Shown piece by piece: positions 44,175 to 44,240 of a stretch of DNA of 44,240 bases. Origin of the DNA: Candidatus Calescibacterium sp. (GTDB lineage: Bacteria; Calescibacteriota; Calescibacteriia; Calescibacteriales; Calescibacteriaceae). How positions within the stretch are numbered: the stretch's first letter is position 1; each line of letters opens with the position of its first letter. The DNA lies in the NCBI GenBank assembly GCA_025060505.1, contig JANXBU010000015.1:1-44240 (forward strand). The letters are read 5' to 3'. Made by a program: the position numbers and the translations under genes. The notes under the pieces were generated by a model, which saw only the letters and a program-made list of their open reading frames with translations, had not been told where the DNA came from and did not search any database.

Positions 44175-44240
44175 TCATTTCTTGTTTCCAAGAATTTTTT
44201 TGAGTTCCCTCAAACTCTTTGACTTCACAATCGATCTCGC
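44175..44240 (-). CDS. C-terminal end of a gene running off the window, possibly Rpn-like
   Basis: On the minus strand a frame open from the window edge reads ARSIVKSKSLRELKKILGNKK and then stops (TGA, 44175-44177). The tail resembles the C-terminal helices of Rpn-family proteins such as the one at the start of this window, but 21 residues are too few for a firm call. The preceding ~240 nt (43937-44174) contain no recognisable gene. Confidence 0.35.
   Translation of the reverse strand, partial: ARSIVKSKSLRELKKILGNKK

Overview
The window comes from a low-GC diderm (Gram-negative-type) bacterium. LpxD, an OmpH/Skp periplasmic chaperone, lipoproteins with Cys lipoboxes and an LptF/G-like membrane protein all point to an outer membrane. 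Lysine- and glutamate-rich proteins, a type III CRISPR locus and many radical-SAM enzymes would suit a thermophilic, probably uncultured lineage, but no marker here fixes the phylum. No rRNA is present; one tRNA-Pro(CGG) is.

Layout. 1-7.1 kb: the 3' end of an Rpn-type gene, a TrmN6-like methyltransferase, the GTPase Der, a sirtuin, an acidic small protein, an orphan peptide-binding lipoprotein and an aldo/keto reductase. 7.1-11.0 kb: one very large, Cys-containing secreted protein with a higher G+C content than its neighbours. 11.5-17.8 kb: CbiD, a short-chain dehydrogenase, HisA, a frameshifted coiled-coil nuclease-like gene, an AmgK-like sugar kinase and a DegT aminotransferase. 17.8-20.1 kb: a lipoprotein, an RDD membrane protein and a roughly 0.4 kb non-coding stretch holding two identical 31-nt repeats 37 nt apart. 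20.1-30.1 kb: an accessory island with three B12-binding-type radical SAM enzymes, two multi-pass GT-C-like membrane proteins and two tandem membrane-anchored SGNH-hydrolase paralogues. The last four plus-strand genes of the island form a tight operon. 30.2-33.1 kb: PhoU, an RNase H-like protein, Skp and LpxD. 33.4-39.3 kb: a type III-A CRISPR-Cas effector operon csm1(cas10)-csm2-csm3-csm4-csm5 without cas6, cas1/2, a CARF effector or an array. 39.5-44.2 kb: PyrF, LapA, tRNA-Pro, malate dehydrogenase, a SPOR protein, a small LptF/G-like permease, a site-2-protease-family M50 protein and the tail of another possibly Rpn-like gene.

Most striking observation. csm1, csm2 and csm3 are each split by exactly one -1 frameshift. 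All family motifs are preserved on both sides of each break. In csm1 the break lies at A AAT TTC, with an SD-like AAGGA upstream and a small hairpin downstream. In csm2 it lies at A AAA AAA G. Both match the canonical X XXY YYZ slippery pattern. csm4 and csm5 are intact. A nuclease-like gene at 14.6-15.3 kb needs two more -1 shifts, one at T TTT TTC. No housekeeping gene in the window appears broken. The possible explanations are programmed or phase-variable frameshifting, recent inactivation, or homopolymer deletion errors in the assembly. The sequence alone cannot separate them.
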